A stretch of DNA of 22,544 nucleotides, taken from assembly GCA_000482145.1 (NCBI GenBank), contig AUXH01000306.1, positions 1 through 22,544 on the forward strand. The letters run 5' to 3'. A program made the translations under genes and the position numbers. This DNA comes from Strigomonas culicis (taxonomy: Eukaryota; Euglenozoa; Kinetoplastea; Trypanosomatida; Trypanosomatidae). This document shows positions 15,903-22,544 of this stretch, one piece after another. The notes below the pieces were generated by a model. That model ran no database searches. It saw nothing but the letters and a program-made list of their open reading frames with translations, and was not told the DNA's origin. Each line of letters starts with the position of its first letter. Position 1 is the first letter of the stretch.

Positions 15903-16445
15903 CTAGCGGCAGTATAGGGAGCGGCCGTACACAAGGTCGCTCGGACTCCGGCGGAACAGCGGGCGCTGACAGGTGTACGCCTCCTCCACAGCGGCGTGGG
16001 TGGCAGGGATACCGTTGGTCGCCGCCGCGCGCGCCTCGCCCGGCAGCCCATTCAGCTCCTGGTACTCGCGCGTCAGCGCGGCGACCTGCGACGTGGGGTA
16101 GCGCTCGACGAACGTGTCGCTGAAGATGATGTAGCCGCCCTCCCGCAGCAGCGGGTGGACGACGGGCTCGCGCAGAGGGCGGAACAGCCTGCCCTTGTCG
16201 CCGGTGAGGCAGATTTCCTCGCTGGAGAAGGAGATGTTCGGCGAGCCGTCGCTGCTGGTGCAGCCACCGGTGGACATGTGGATCGCGGAGAGCTCCGCGG
16301 GGTCGTCCGCCGGCGCCACCAGCTCGAGGTCGATCGTGCCGGGCAGCCACTCTGGCAGCGTCTGGTCTACGATGACGGTGCCGAGGGCCGTCTCGCGCCG
16401 CGCGCGATCGGGCGGCGGTGGGAGCGCCTCGGGGAGTGTGGACAT
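15903..16445 (-). CDS. IFSD-1: member of an unrecognised four-gene paralogous family, 180 aa
   Basis: The start is the ATG at 16445-16443 (MSTLPEALPPPPDRARRE). It follows an acceptor near 16513-16516 by about 67 nt, with no other ATG in between. The family blocks are: GTVIVDQTLP at 22-31; LREGGYIIFSD at 100-110, followed by TFVERYPTSQVAAL (111-124); and RPLFRRSPSDLVYGRSLY at 161-178. A RLFRPLREP stretch at 86-94 partly echoes the C-terminal block. Between them lies a Ser/Thr-rich segment (58-75). It is the shortest member and ends right after the C-terminal block. There is no signal peptide, membrane helix or catalytic motif. I cannot assign a function. The short aromatic/Arg/Pro/Gly blocks look like structural binding motifs. 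Confidence 0.85.
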   Translation of the reverse strand: MSTLPEALPPPPDRARRETALGTVIVDQTLPEWLPGTIDLELVAPADDPAELSAIHMSTGGCTSSDGSPNISFSSEEICLTGDKGRLFRPLREPVVHPLLREGGYIIFSDTFVERYPTSQVAALTREYQELNGLPGEARAAATNGIPATHAAVEEAYTCQRPLFRRSPSDLVYGRSLYCR

Positions 16446-17106
16446 GCGTTAGCGTGCTAGGGTCGAATCTCGTACGGAAAGGTTCGTCGGGGTGCGGGCA
16501 CGTGCGACTGAACTCTAAAAAAGGGGGATGAAAAAGGGAGATGAAAAAAAGAAAAGAAAAGTAAAGAAAGAAAAGAAAAAAGAAAAAATAGTATATAGAT
16601 AACTAATACGTAAATAGATATTTATATACTTTATACACTTTATATACTAACCCGAGAAGAGAGAGAGAGCGAAAGATGAAGAAAAAGGGTAAGATTCAAG
16701 TGGTCGCAACGACACATATCGAAACACACTGCTGTCGTGGTGGGGACGTAAGAAATAAACGTCGGCATCTCACAGACCAATTCGAACGTGGTGGATGGTT
16801 TAATGCAGAAAAGGAACTGACGTTTCAAAATGGTTTTCAAAAAAAAGACAGTTTTAGATATAACACAGTTCTGCTGTCGTCAATGAAGCATTAGTTCTGG
16901 GGAAAAAAAAAGCATCATTAAAAGAAGCTTTTCAGCAACTTTGTCATTTTTTTTTCTACTTAACAAAAAATATTATATGCTTTTAATGTGTTTTTTTATA
17001 AGAAAATGACTGTATGTATAATGAAAAAAGCAACCAAACAAAAAAAAAAGAAAAAAACGTAAACTAATAATAAAACTCAATAATGATAGTAAGGGGGTTC
17101 AACACG
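16446..17106. other. A/T-rich intergenic spacer
   Basis: This is the IFSD-1 leader and pyrimidine tract (16513-16575), then probable 3' UTR of IFSD-2. Many A/T homopolymers occur towards 16900-17060. Frames of 66-72 codons on both strands are not credible. Confidence 0.55.
16513..16560 (-). promoter_or_regulatory. Pyrimidine tract and splice acceptor for IFSD-1
   Basis: A long T/C tract on the minus strand ends in TTTTAGAG (AGs at 16516-16515 and 16514-16513), with another AG at 16509-16508. The leader to the ATG at 16445 is about 62-69 nt. Confidence 0.62.
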
Positions 17107-17835
17107 TTACAGCTGGTCCGGGTCGGGCTCGAACAGAGTGCTCGTGTTGCGCCGCTCGTATGCCGACTCGCCGTAGACCGCCCCGGACGTCTTGAGGCGG
17201 AATAGGGGGCGGTGCTGCTCCTCCGCCTCGAGGATGAACTGCTTGATCCGCTCCGTCTGCCGCTTGCGCTCGTCCAGGCCGGGGTCGACCCGCATCGCCT
17301 CCGGCGGCGACAGCAGCTGGTACTCGTTCGTCAGGATCGAGATGGACGACGTGGGGTGGTTCTGGATGTACGCGTCGGAGAAGATGACGTAGCCGCCCTC
17401 GCGCAGCAGCTTGCGCAGCTTGCGGTTCTGCTCCTTCTCCTTCTCCTCCTGGCTGAGCACCGGCGGCTCCTCCTCGATCGCGGTGACTTGGCGCGCGAAG
17501 AGGTCCTCCGCCTCGTCCCCTTGGGCGTCCAAGAACTCCTGCAGCGTGCGGCCGTCCGGCATCACGAGCTCGAAGTACTCCTCCGCGTTCACGTTGTACT
17601 TGCGGATGTCCTTTGCGTTCTTGTCCTTGCGGTCCGGCACCGCGTACTTGCTGACGTCCGGGAAATCGGGCCCTATGATGACGGTGCCGTGCGCCGGGCC
17701 GTCGAAGCGCTCCTGGTAGCTCGACGGCAGCGCCTGCGGATAGACCCGCTCGCCGTTCGGGCCCAGCGTCGGGCTCATGCCGGGCGACGGCTGGTCGCGG
17801 CTGCCGTTCGCGCGGTTTTGGTGGCTGCCGGGCAT
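17107..17835 (-). CDS. IFSD-2: member of an unrecognised four-gene paralogous family, 242 aa
   Basis: The longest reading starts at the ATG 17835-17833 (MPGSHQNRANGSRDQ). The family blocks are: GTVIIGPDFPD at 50-60; LLREGGYVIFSDAY at 143-156, followed by IQNHPTSS (157-164); and HRPLFRLKTSGAVYGESAY at 208-226. A charged, probably coiled helix (about 125-145, Glu/Lys/Gln-rich) precedes the central block, and a second helix (188-207) precedes the C-terminal block. The tail (STLFEPDPDQL) differs from IFSD-3 and IFSD-4. No AG lies between the pyrimidine tract (17836-17855) and this ATG. The first AG is inside the frame, so Met20 (17778-17776, MSPTLGPNGERVYPQ) is a real alternative start. No membrane segment, signal peptide or catalytic motif is seen. 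The function is unknown. Confidence 0.85.
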   Translation of the reverse strand: MPGSHQNRANGSRDQPSPGMSPTLGPNGERVYPQALPSSYQERFDGPAHGTVIIGPDFPDVSKYAVPDRKDKNAKDIRKYNVNAEEYFELVMPDGRTLQEFLDAQGDEAEDLFARQVTAIEEEPPVLSQEEKEKEQNRKLRKLLREGGYVIFSDAYIQNHPTSSISILTNEYQLLSPPEAMRVDPGLDERKRQTERIKQFILEAEEQHRPLFRLKTSGAVYGESAYERRNTSTLFEPDPDQL

Positions 17836-18579
17836 TGTGAAAAGAAAAAGAGGAGGTGTATATCAAAAAGGGAGGGGAATTATAATAAATAATTGCCCAC
17901 CGAGAGTATAGAAGGTTTTATAACAAGAAATTAGAAAACAAATGAATTAAAAAAGATCTTTTACACATACAGAAAGAAGAGGAAAAACAAAAGAGTGCAG
18001 CGTGTGACGAACATACGGCAAAGTCAGTGTATATAGCACATTATCTGCATACAGCGACGCGGAACGAAGGAAGCCTGCTGGCGGTCATATTCAGTGTGTT
18101 ATAAAAAAAAAAGGAAAGGAAAAGAGAAAGAGTGTTACATCTACTAAATCAAAAAACTATGATAAATATATTCTTTGGAGAGCAAAAGAAAACAAAAGAA
18201 TAGCTGATTTAGAAAACAGCCAGCAAGAAAAAAATTTCCTGCACATATTACTGGTGGTATATATGACGAGTATATTTATCTAAGTAGAAATAATTTGGTA
18301 AATCAAGTATCTGGCTACGACAAAACATACCTCCTTAACTATACAGTACTATGATAAGAAGATTCAAAACAGTATTCAAAAAAAAAGAAATAAAAAGAAG
18401 CTGTACTGTATTCTAGCATACATTGTTGGCTCATACATGTCGTACCCATCTTCACTATGCATGTCTCCACCAAACAGGCATAGTATAAGAAAGAACAAGA
18501 AAGGATAAACCACTATATACAAAAAAAAAGCAAATATGCAAATTAAACGTGCTAAAAGGGGGAAGAAGAAAAAAAGATT
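17836..18579. other. A/T-rich intergenic spacer
   Basis: At 744 bp this is the second-longest spacer. It holds the IFSD-2 leader with a T/C tract directly before the ATG, then probable 3' UTR of IFSD-3. I see no ORF or RNA gene. Confidence 0.55.
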
Positions 18580-19224
18580 CTATATAAAGTACTCAATGGG
18601 GTATTCATTGTCCATAATACTGTGAAAGGGGCGCTTCGCATAGTTCGCCTCACCGTACACCGTCTTTCCTGCTCGCGGGCGAAACATAGGACGGCTCGCC
18701 TCCCACACCTCTTGGATGCAGTGGCGCACCTCCTCCGTCTTGGATTTCGCCGCGCCCGCCGCCTCTGCGGAGCTGAGGCTGCTGCCGGGGGTGGGGGTGA
18801 AGCCGCCGCCGCTGCGGCCCTCCGCGTCTTCGCTGCGGCGCTGGAACTGGATGGGCCCCTCGTTGACGTCGCTGAACTGCCGCAGCAGCGCGGCCACCTG
18901 CGACGTGGGGTGCTTCTCCACGTAGGCGTCCGAGAAGATGAAGTAGCCGCCCTTGCGGAGCATCTGCGGCGCGGCCGCGGCCTCTTCTGGCGGCACCAGC
19001 TCCAGCGGCAGCGGCAGATCGAACGGCACGTCGGCGTCCACCACCGCGCTCCCCAGCACGGGCTTGCCCTTGTACTTGGTGGTGAGGTGGCAGGGCACCG
19101 CCGACGGCAGCTGCTCCGGCTGCCACAGGCTGAGGCTTGTCTCCCCCACGCCGTCCTCCCTCAACCCCTCCGCTGGTGGAGGGGCTCTGGTCTCCCGCTC
19201 CGTCTCACGAAACGATGCTAGCAT
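18580..19224 (-). CDS. IFSD-3: member of an unrecognised four-gene paralogous family, 214 aa
   Basis: The start is the ATG at 19224-19222 (MLASFRETERETRAPPP). The frame continues upstream to 19407 through a Phe/Leu-rich stretch that is only T-rich leader and opens at TTG. The family blocks are: PCHLTTKYKGKPVLGSAVVD at 44-63; LRKGGYFIFSDAYVEKHP at 89-106, followed by TSQVAALLRQF; and RPMFRPRAGKTVYGEANY at 178-195. It ends in DNEYPIEYFI. A Ser/Gly/Ala-rich linker (130-160) separates the central and C-terminal blocks. IFSD-4 is by far its closest relative: the two share the N-terminal block, the CIQEV helix and the terminal EYPIEYFI. No AG lies between the T run at 19240 and the ATG, so the acceptor is probably near 19330. 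The function is unknown. Confidence 0.86.
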   Translation of the reverse strand: MLASFRETERETRAPPPAEGLREDGVGETSLSLWQPEQLPSAVPCHLTTKYKGKPVLGSAVVDADVPFDLPLPLELVPPEEAAAAPQMLRKGGYFIFSDAYVEKHPTSQVAALLRQFSDVNEGPIQFQRRSEDAEGRSGGGFTPTPGSSLSSAEAAGAAKSKTEEVRHCIQEVWEASRPMFRPRAGKTVYGEANYAKRPFHSIMDNEYPIEYFI

Positions 19225-19589
19225 GAACGCAACAGTGTCAAAAAAAAAAAAAAGCGTATCGATAGAAAAAAAGACGAAACAATTGTGGAAAAATAAAAAA
19301 TATACAAAACAAAACAAATATATGTATACCTTTTTTTTTTCTCCAGTAACGGAAACGTCAAAGACTAGAGGAACGGGGATCCGCGTAAGTAGAAAAAAAA
19401 AGACCAATTCTTATGCGTAAGAGATTGAGAAGAGAGGTAATAAGAGGACGCAAATTGTGTACCATGAGATGCTCACACCGTGAAACTAAGAAACACATTT
19501 TCTTTTCTCTTTCCTTCTTCATTTCGTTCCGTTACACTTGCGTTTGTTACCCCTGTTATTTGGTATCCTAGTTAGTCCGCCATTAAACG
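19225..19589. other. Intergenic spacer
   Basis: This contains the IFSD-3 leader, with T-rich tracts on the minus strand, and the 3' UTR of the phosphatase gene. I see no credible gene. Confidence 0.55.
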
Positions 19590-20684
19590 TTAAGAGAGCA
19601 TCAAGTCCGCGAGCGAGTCGGCGACGTAGGTCGGCAGCAGCGCGGTCTGGCCGGCCGCCGCCGCCCGCGCGACGTCGTCCATCGTCTCCGCGCCGCTCAG
19701 CACGAACATCGTCTGGCAGTCCGCGCCGTTGCCAAAGGCGATGTCGGTCGTCAGCCGGTCACCGACCATCATGCACTGCCGCCGCGGGTCCGTCACGCCC
19801 TCCGCCGCGAAGAGGATGCGCGCGAGGTCCGTGTTGGGCTTGCCGCACACCGCCGCCGGCGCGACGCCGCTGACCGTCGCGAGGGAGCTGATCATGCCGC
19901 CCGCGCCGGGCACGAGAAGCTTATCCGGCCCCGCGGGGATCTGCGGGTCCTCGTTGCACGCGATGAAAAGGGCCCTGCGGCCCGCGCCCGCCGGTGGCCC
20001 CTGCAGTGCGAGCGACGCGTAGGCCATCGACAGCATGTTGTAGTGCAGGTCCAGCCCCGCGACGACCGCGACGGGGCTCAGGTCCGCCAGCGAGATTTTG
20101 TTCGCCGCCGGGTCGGCCGCGGCCGGGTCCGCGACGACGCGCCGGCACGTGTTGCCGTCGCACAGCACGAGCGGCTGCCGCGGCGGCGGCAGCGTCGCCG
20201 CGCGCCAGGCGGTGGCGACCTCGTGGAGGTCGTACCCGCCGCACGCCTCCGGCGAGTGCAGCTCGACGCCGTACGTGATGAACCCCGGCGCGAGCACGCG
20301 CCGCAGCTCGTCGTGCAGCCCCTGCTCCCCGACCACCAGCACGTTGCCGCGCACCAGCGGCGGCTCGCCGGGCGCCGCCGCGGTGCCGAGCAGCTGCTGC
20401 AGCCGCAGCGCGGCTGCGTAGCCGCTGTTGTACACCTCCTCCGGCCGCACCTCCGGCATGCCGCGCGCCGCGAAGGTCGCGACGATCTGCTCCCGCGACC
20501 AGCTCGCGTTGTTCGTCAGGAAGCGCAGCCGCTTCCCCTTCGCGCGCAGCTGCCGCAGCGTCTCCGGGATGCCGGGCAGCACGGTGCTGCCGGACCAGAT
20601 GACGCCGTCGATGTCCAGCAGCACGTACTCCAGCGCGTCCACCAGCTGCGCCGCCAGCGCCGCGTCAATACGTCGGGCCGTCAT
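19590..20684 (-). CDS. HAD-superfamily phosphatase, p-nitrophenylphosphatase / phosphoglycolate phosphatase type
   Basis: This 364-residue cytosolic-type enzyme belongs to the NagD-like HAD branch with a C2 cap (PGP/PNPP family), Mg-dependent phosphatases acting on small phosphoesters. HAD motifs are all present: motif I LLDIDGVIW (22-30; nucleophile Asp24, acid/base Asp26), motif II LTNNAS (56-61), motif III Lys282 in CGKPNTD, and motif IV GDRLTTDI (308-315). Cap features VVAGLDLHYNMLSMAYASLAL (about 207-227) and ALFIACNEDPQIP (238-250) match the PGP type. A segment around 165-200 is longer than in typical members. The ATG at 20684 follows a strong pyrimidine tract and acceptor. The natural substrate cannot be told. 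It sits between IFSD-3 and IFSD-4, with no clear functional link. Confidence 0.92.
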   Translation of the reverse strand: MTARRIDAALAAQLVDALEYVLLDIDGVIWSGSTVLPGIPETLRQLRAKGKRLRFLTNNASWSREQIVATFAARGMPEVRPEEVYNSGYAAALRLQQLLGTAAAPGEPPLVRGNVLVVGEQGLHDELRRVLAPGFITYGVELHSPEACGGYDLHEVATAWRAATLPPPRQPLVLCDGNTCRRVVADPAAADPAANKISLADLSPVAVVAGLDLHYNMLSMAYASLALQGPPAGAGRRALFIACNEDPQIPAGPDKLLVPGAGGMISSLATVSGVAPAAVCGKPNTDLARILFAAEGVTDPRRQCMMVGDRLTTDIAFGNGADCQTMFVLSGAETMDDVARAAAAGQTALLPTYVADSLADLMLS

Positions 20685-21373
20685 GCGTGGTACAGTGACT
20701 CAAGCGTAGAAATACTGTGCAAGAGAAAGGAAGAAGAGAATGGAGAGAGACCGGTATGTGTGAGAGGGAAACTAAAAAAGACCCAACAATGGCGCCACAG
20801 CTGCAATGAAAGATTTCACAATGTCATAACTGATCCAACACAACAATCAAGTGGCTTACAATAATAATAAAAACATATAACACAGATGAGAGTAAAAGTA
20901 TGTTTCTACATTCAATCTGTTCTGATGGGCAAGGGAGAAACAAAGAAAGAAAAAATGAGAACAAAATTCGGTACGGTACAAATATATAAAAAGTATCACA
21001 CATACCTTTGTACATTTACGCTCATAAGGCAGAGAAATCAAAAAAAGAAAACGAATTAAAAATATCGAATTGGGTAACCATAACGAAATACATCTAATGC
21101 GGCATCAATAGACGTACGCAGTATTTCTTATGGTCGGGTAGGGTGAGTTGCATGTACTGACACTATACGCTCAACAACGAATAATCTTTTTTGCGAATTA
21201 AAAATAAAAAGATCATTTTTTGTTCTTCTTCTTCTCCATCTATGTTTTCTGTATAATATGTACAATTCATACAGACACACAAGAGTGAGAAAATACGCGC
21301 TAAAGGAAACTGAAGCTACATCTGAAAAAAGTAAACGCAAAAGCAATAATTGTATATTTGAAAAAGAAACGTT
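20685..21373. other. A/T-rich intergenic spacer
   Basis: This holds the phosphatase leader and acceptor at one end and probable 3' UTR of IFSD-4 for the rest. Frames of 61-72 codons on the minus strand are Phe/Leu/Tyr-rich artefacts. I see no RNA gene. Confidence 0.55.
20715..20750 (-). promoter_or_regulatory. Pyrimidine tract and splice acceptor for the HAD phosphatase
   Basis: A near-pure C/T tract on the minus strand ends GCACAG (AG at 20716-20715), about 30 nt before the ATG at 20684. It is one of the clearest acceptors in the window. Confidence 0.72.
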
Positions 21374-22096
21374 TTATATAAAGTACTCAATAGGGTACTC
21401 CTCGTCCATGATGGCATGAAAGTTACGCTTCTTATACGTGGCCTCTCCGTACAAAACAGCCGGGTCTTGGGGACGGAACACGGGTCGCTGCTTGGCAACC
21501 ACCTCCTGGATGCAGTCACGCACCCGCTCCTTCTTGCCTTTCGGCGCGCCCGTCAGGCTCGACAGCGCGGACGCCGTGGGGGTGCTGCCGCCAGCGGAAG
21601 AGAGCGCACCATCCTCCGTGTCACTCGAGGAGACGCCGCCGCCGCCGTCCGGCCCCTCGCCGTCCGCCGCCTCCGCGTCGGCGCCGCACCGCTGCGCGTC
21701 GAACAGCCGCATCAGCTGCGCCACCTGCGACTGCGGGTGGCGCTGCACGTAGGCGTCGGAGAAGATGTAGTGGCCGCCCTTGAAGATAATGTGCGAGGCC
21801 TTCTCACTCACCTCCTCCAGCGGCACCACCTCCAGCGGCAGCCGCGGGTCTACAGGCATGTCATCGTCCATGACGGCGGTGCCCAGCACCGGCTGTCCCT
21901 TGTGGTACGTGGTCAGGAAGCAGGGCAGCGCAGCGGGGTGCAGGTCTGGTCGCCACGCGGCCCCGTCGCGCTCACGCTCCTGCTGCAGGATGCTGCGGAG
22001 GCTGTGTGGCAGCGCCGGGGTGGCCGGCGGCGCGGGACGCGCGCTGCCTGCCGGTTCGCGCCGAATCATGGCGTGGCCGCGGGAAGAGAAGTGCAT
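21374..22096 (-). CDS. IFSD-4: member of an unrecognised four-gene paralogous family, 240 aa
   Basis: The start is the ATG at 22096-22094 (MHFSSRGHAMIRREPAG). Met10 is a possible later start. The family blocks are: PCFLTTYHKGQPVLGTAVMD at 58-77; FKGGHYIFSDAYVQRHP at 105-121, followed by QSQVAQLMRLF; and RPVFRPQDPAVLYGEATY at 204-221. It ends in DEEYPIEYFI. The Tyr of the central block is His here (GGHYIFSD). An acidic then Ser/Gly-rich linker (138-185) is probably disordered. Similarity to IFSD-3 runs over almost the whole length outside that linker, although the phosphatase gene separates them. No membrane segment, signal peptide or catalytic motif is visible. The function is unknown. Confidence 0.86.
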   Translation of the reverse strand: MHFSSRGHAMIRREPAGSARPAPPATPALPHSLRSILQQERERDGAAWRPDLHPAALPCFLTTYHKGQPVLGTAVMDDDMPVDPRLPLEVVPLEEVSEKASHIIFKGGHYIFSDAYVQRHPQSQVAQLMRLFDAQRCGADAEAADGEGPDGGGGVSSSDTEDGALSSAGGSTPTASALSSLTGAPKGKKERVRDCIQEVVAKQRPVFRPQDPAVLYGEATYKKRNFHAIMDEEYPIEYFI

Positions 22097-22544
22097 GGCG
22101 ATACGTGTGTGTCAAAACCGCTTCGGATGTAGCGAGTGGTATATGGCGGTGTGTAGAGGGAAAGCAGAAAGAGAAGAAACAAAAAGAGAGAGGATCAATA
22201 AAAGAAAAAAAAGAAATATGCTTCAGTATAAGAAAACGGTGCGAGAAGTATAAGAAAGGAGAAGAGAGAGGCAGAGATTGTTGATAAGCACACAGAGCAG
22301 GGCTGGGCCAAAAAGAACCATTTTCTTATAGCTACGGCCTAGATTCCCAACACGGAAAAAGATACTGTGAGATATGAGAGCGAGAATAAACTCAGAAAAA
22401 AAGATATATATATGTTTTTCTCTGTTCTACGGTGTAAAAAAGAGAGAAAAGGCATTTGCGAAAAAAAAGTGCCAAAAGTTCACTTTGAACTTCATTTGTT
22501 CGAATTAACACTAAAAAAAAATAGAAATTGAACTAGAATAGAAG
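22097..22544. other. Intergenic spacer to the right edge
   Basis: A candidate acceptor AG at 22122-22121, preceded by a C/T tract (22155-22195), gives a leader of about 24 nt for IFSD-4. The rest is A/T-rich with a TA alternation near 22403-22412. I see no gene, and no part of an upstream gene reaches the edge. Confidence 0.55.

Noticed and set aside
16455..16480. B-box-like sequence suggesting a tRNA
   Set aside because: The match to a T-loop is incomplete, no acceptor or anticodon stems can be built around it, and it lies in the IFSD-1 leader.
1..22544. CRISPR array, insertion sequence or retroelement
   Set aside because: No spaced direct repeats, reverse transcriptase or transposase motifs were seen. 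Only microsatellites and homopolymers were found.

Overview
The window looks like a piece of nuclear chromosome from a trypanosomatid or close kinetoplastid. All 16 supported genes lie on the minus strand, none needs an intron, and the coding blocks are very GC-rich. They are separated by A/T-rich spacers full of homopolymer runs. Most genes have a pyrimidine tract and an AG just upstream of the start ATG when read on the minus strand, as expected for spliced-leader trans-splicing of one long polycistronic transcript. The genus cannot be fixed from the sequence. The strong contrast between coding and spacer composition is less typical of Leishmania.

Transcription runs from right (22544) to left (1). 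In that order the genes are: IFSD-4 (21374-22096); a HAD-superfamily phosphatase (19590-20684); IFSD-3 (18580-19224); IFSD-2 (17107-17835); IFSD-1 (15903-16445); a SNF2 chromatin-remodelling ATPase most like Lsh/DDM1 (13096-15327); phosphatidylethanolamine N-methyltransferase (12239-12889); a protein with weak leucine-rich-repeat character (10661-12010); a short M1-family metallopeptidase with an unusual zinc-site spacing (8733-10403); three tandem enoyl-CoA isomerase (ECI1-type) paralogues (7652-8515, 6527-7381, 5074-6093); a small putative membrane protein (4427-4708); a probably myristoylated protein with a PP1-docking motif (2818-3960); an unrecognised protein (1064-1762); and a gene cut by the left edge (1-584). 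'IFSD' is only a label used here for a protein family I do not recognise.

Neighbouring genes in such clusters usually do not share a pathway. Two local groups here do have internal logic. The isomerase triplet (beta-oxidation of unsaturated fatty acids) has one member with a likely mitochondrial presequence, one without, and one broken by a single in-frame TGA. The right third holds four divergent members of the IFSD family. They share a central Gly-Gly-aromatic-x-Ile-Phe-Ser-Asp block followed by His/Tyr-Pro-x-Ser, and a C-terminal Arg-Pro-x-Phe-Arg ... Tyr-Gly block. This is the best candidate for something undescribed.

Several open frames run upstream of the true start through the pyrimidine tract and give false hydrophobic N-termini. 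Starts here were chosen from the first ATG after the likely splice acceptor and from paralogue comparison. No tRNA, rRNA, CRISPR array or mobile element was seen.
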